From a virus, in the IMG/VR virus record IMGVR_UViG_3300031857_000988, positions 1-29,590 of that record: a DNA stretch of 29,590 nt; one strand, written 5' to 3'. Both the position numbers and the translations under genes were made by a program. The notes beneath the pieces are model-generated. The model had not been told where the DNA came from, did not search any database, and worked only from the letters and a program-made list of their open reading frames with translations. Below, piece after piece: positions 28,606 through 29,590 of this stretch (position 1 is the stretch's first letter; every line of letters starts with the position of its first letter).

Positions 28606-28639
28606 CAAATATAAATATTATTTCAATACAAAATGCAAA
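28606..28639 (-). promoter_or_regulatory. Replication operon promoter (-33 TTTG, -7 TATATTTG)
   Basis: On the minus strand TTTG (28639-28636), 22 bases and TATATTTG (28613-28606), an exact match to TAnnTTTG at accepted spacing. Transcription would start near 28600 and give a leader of about 105 bases before the ATG at 28495. GTGTACT sites lie just upstream. Confidence 0.75.
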
Positions 28640-28658
28640 TAAATAAATTATTTTAAAT

Positions 28659-28856
28659 GTGTACTAAAAACATGCTTAAAAGTGTACTGTATAAATAATT
28701 AAAAATCAATAAGTTAAAATCAATAGTACACATAGTACACTTTTTTTAGCGTTTTTTAGGGGGTGTGGTATTTTAAAAATAAATTTAAAAATAATAAATA
28801 AATATTATAAATTGAAAAATACATACTATATAGGAGGATTAAATGTGTACTGTACT
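28659..28856. other. GTGTACT repeat cluster with AT-rich DNA; candidate origin or operator
   Basis: The heptamer GTGTACT occurs at 28659-28665, 28682-28688 and 28845-28851, and inverted (AGTACAC) at 28725-28731 and 28734-28740. AAATGTGTACT is an 11-base direct repeat (28655, 28841), and the last copy is extended to GTGTACTGTACT. Between 28741 and 28830 the DNA is almost only A/T apart from one GGGGGTGTGG stretch. Iterons beside AT-rich DNA, between the DnaA-like gene and the primase operon, fit a replication origin; an operator array is the alternative. Confidence 0.5.
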
Positions 28857-28862
28857 GCTAAC

Positions 28863-28895
28863 AAAAAACCCCCTAAGCTCATTCGCAAAGGGGGT
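28863..28895 (-). terminator. Intrinsic terminator of the early operon
   Basis: On the minus strand ACCCCCT, a 14-base loop and AGGGGGT form a 7-bp stem followed by six T. It lies 40 bases beyond the stop of the DnaA-like gene and ends the early transcript before the repeat cluster. Confidence 0.85.
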
Positions 28896-28935
28896 CTTAA
28901 GAGTATTAATCTAAAAAATCAAATATGAGTAATGG

Positions 28936-29292
28936 TCAAATATATAAATTATTCTTTATCCTGAATTTGATTTTCTTTAACCTTTCTAAACTATAACAGT
29001 TCATAACATCCTCAACAAGGTTATGTTCTGTTGGCTCTGATTCAAAGAGTAATCTTAGTTCATCAACAAAGTCCAGATACATTTTATCCTTTGTAGCCAT
29101 CAAATCTCTATGAGTCTTTATCCCATGCATTATGCTGGCATGATCTCTTTTAAAGATAGCAGCTATCTCATAGAATGTCAATCCTTCATTTCTTAGTAGG
29201 TTATAAAGATAGAATCTCTTGTATGAGAAGTGTCTATATCTGTGCCTTGTTGTGAGGTTGTTCTCATCAATGTATTTTAATATCTCAGTCAT
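28936..29292 (-). CDS. Stand-alone DnaA domain IV-like DNA-binding protein
   Basis: A 118-aa protein. Residues about 22-65 (YKRFYLYNLLRNEGLTFYEI, AAIFKRDHASIMHGIKTHRD) match the carboxyl-terminal DNA-binding domain of DnaA; RDHASIMHGIKTH corresponds to the DnaA signature helix (RDHSTVxHA). The ATPase domains are absent, since full DnaA has about 450 residues. It may bind the phage origin region next to it, or compete with host DnaA. The remaining 50 residues have no recognised motif. It is the last gene of the early operon and overlaps the tiny peptide gene by eight bases. Confidence 0.8.
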   Translation of the reverse strand: MTEILKYIDENNLTTRHRYRHFSYKRFYLYNLLRNEGLTFYEIAAIFKRDHASIMHGIKTHRDLMATKDKMYLDFVDELRLLFESEPTEHNLVEDVMNCYSLERLKKIKFRIKNNLYI

Positions 29293-29377
29293 TTTTATAT
29301 TTTTTAATTAAACCTATTGCTATACTTACCATCCCCACTGTGAATAGTAGCAGTGCCATTTTTGCTTCTTCTGCCAT
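29285..29377 (-). CDS. Tiny membrane peptide, 30 aa
   Basis: A frame reading MAEEAKMALLLFTVGMVSIA then IGLIKKYKND. One hydrophobic span (residues 8-23) is flanked by charged ends. The ATG comes directly after a perfect junction element and the frame overlaps the DnaA-like start by eight bases, filling the gap exactly. This makes it a likely real gene despite its size. It parallels the 32-aa peptide at 1810-1908 in size and topology. Confidence 0.65.
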   Translation of the reverse strand: MAEEAKMALLLFTVGMVSIAIGLIKKYKND

Positions 29378-29397
29378 TCTATTCTGATTTAAAGGTT
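29375..29397 (-). repeat. 23-bp junction element, copy 1 of 7
   Basis: A perfect copy. It encodes the TFKSE-stop end of the gene at 29379-29588 and precedes the ATG of the 30-aa peptide. On the circle it is the most downstream copy of the series. Confidence 0.9.
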
Positions 29398-29588
29398 TCT
29401 AATCTGTTTACTATTTTTTCAACAACTTTTTTATCCATTCCAACATATCTAAATGTAATGTCAACATCTTGAACATCATTTAAAAAGTCCTTTTGTTGTT
29501 GTTCTGTCATTCTAAAAAACATCCATCCATTTTCTTTGTTTCTAATGACCATCCAAAGCATTTTAATAAATAAAAATTTCTGTTTCAT
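29379..29588 (-). CDS. Small early protein, 69 aa (spans the contig junction)
   Basis: It starts MKQKFLFIKMLWMVIRNKEN and has GWMFFRMTEQQQKDFLNDVQ and FRYVGMDKKVVEKIVNRL, ending ETFKSE. The amino end is hydrophobic but interrupted by Lys, so a membrane span is doubtful. I do not recognise it; only the tail encoded by the junction element is shared with the TAVEWL proteins. Its first 33 codons are duplicated at 1-99 by the terminal repeat. The ATG follows a junction element (97-119 in circular terms). Confidence 0.75.
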   Translation of the reverse strand: MKQKFLFIKMLWMVIRNKENGWMFFRMTEQQQKDFLNDVQDVDITFRYVGMDKKVVEKIVNRLETFKSE

Positions 29589-29590
29589 TC
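29490..29590. repeat. Terminal direct repeat, right copy (circular closure)
   Basis: Identical to 1-101. Joining the ends here keeps the early operon continuous: the gene at 101-310 is followed by the one at 29379-29588 at the usual 1-bp spacing. After closure the genome is 29,489 bp. Confidence 0.9.

Noticed and set aside
28843-28914. Plus-strand 23-codon frame preceded by a perfect AGGAGG (28832-28837)
   Set aside because: It runs through the minus-strand terminator hairpin, has no promoter box in front and overlaps the repeat cluster; Shine-Dalgarno sequences are little used in Bacteroidota. Probably chance, though the exact AGGAGG is worth remembering.
1-29590. CRISPR array, insertion sequence or integrase
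   Set aside because: The only short repeats are the junction element, the start motif and GTGTACT, none with the spacing of CRISPR; no transposase or recombinase motif was seen.

Overview
The window looks like a complete, circularly permuted genome of a small tailed phage (siphovirus-like) of a Bacteroidota host, probably a Flavobacteriia relative. Bases 1-101 are repeated exactly at 29490-29590, so the contig closes on itself and the real unit is about 29,489 bp. Support for the host group: low G+C, promoters of the TTTG / TAnnTTTG type used by Bacteroidota, a BT4734/VirE-type primase-helicase, a DUF3127-like single-strand binding protein, and small proteins of types I associate with phages of that phylum (recalled, not searched). 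I see no integrase, partition genes or clear lysogeny repressor, so a virulent lifestyle is the simplest reading, but it is not proven.

Layout. Almost everything is read leftward (minus strand). (1) An early operon starts at a promoter near 2290 and runs left, through the contig junction, to a terminator at 28863-28895. It holds a zinc-finger protein, several 60-75 aa proteins in two paralogous families, a winged-helix regulator, two tiny membrane peptides and a stand-alone DnaA domain IV protein. Seven gene junctions here carry the same 23-bp element. (2) A 435-bp non-coding region (28496-28935) holds the early terminator, a cluster of GTGTACT repeats beside AT-rich DNA (candidate origin or operator), a good promoter and a leader RNA ending in a terminator-like, pseudoknot-capable fold. 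(3) The replication/recombination operon runs from 28495 to a terminator at 22586-22609: primase-helicase, VRR-NUC nuclease, ERF annealing protein, PD-(D/E)XK exonuclease, SSB-like protein and an HTH protein, with a second promoter in front of ERF. (4) A middle block (22556-21229) has a membrane protein, a sigma-factor-like protein and small genes. (5) Packaging and virion genes follow: small and large terminase, two large tail proteins, tape measure, tail terminator-like protein, fibre genes, a gp10-like protein, protease-scaffold, major capsid, tail tube, portal and connector. (6) A lysis group (holin-like proteins and an M15 peptidase) ends at a terminator at 2354-2378.

Unusual aspects. 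The virion genes are in an atypical order, with tail genes before head genes and the portal near the end. Two overlapping genes at 8495-9752, possibly tail assembly chaperones, are the only genes on the plus strand. Five gene starts, four in the virion region and one just after the sigma-like gene, share the motif TACAATATAGG(T/C) immediately before ATG. This may be a dedicated promoter for leaderless messages or a phage-specific translation signal.

How it works together (inference): host-type promoters drive the early and replication operons. The DnaA-like protein, primase-helicase, SSB and recombination proteins replicate the DNA from the non-coding region. The sigma-like protein may then switch transcription to the virion block. 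Terminase packages into HK97-type heads, and holin plus M15 peptidase release progeny.
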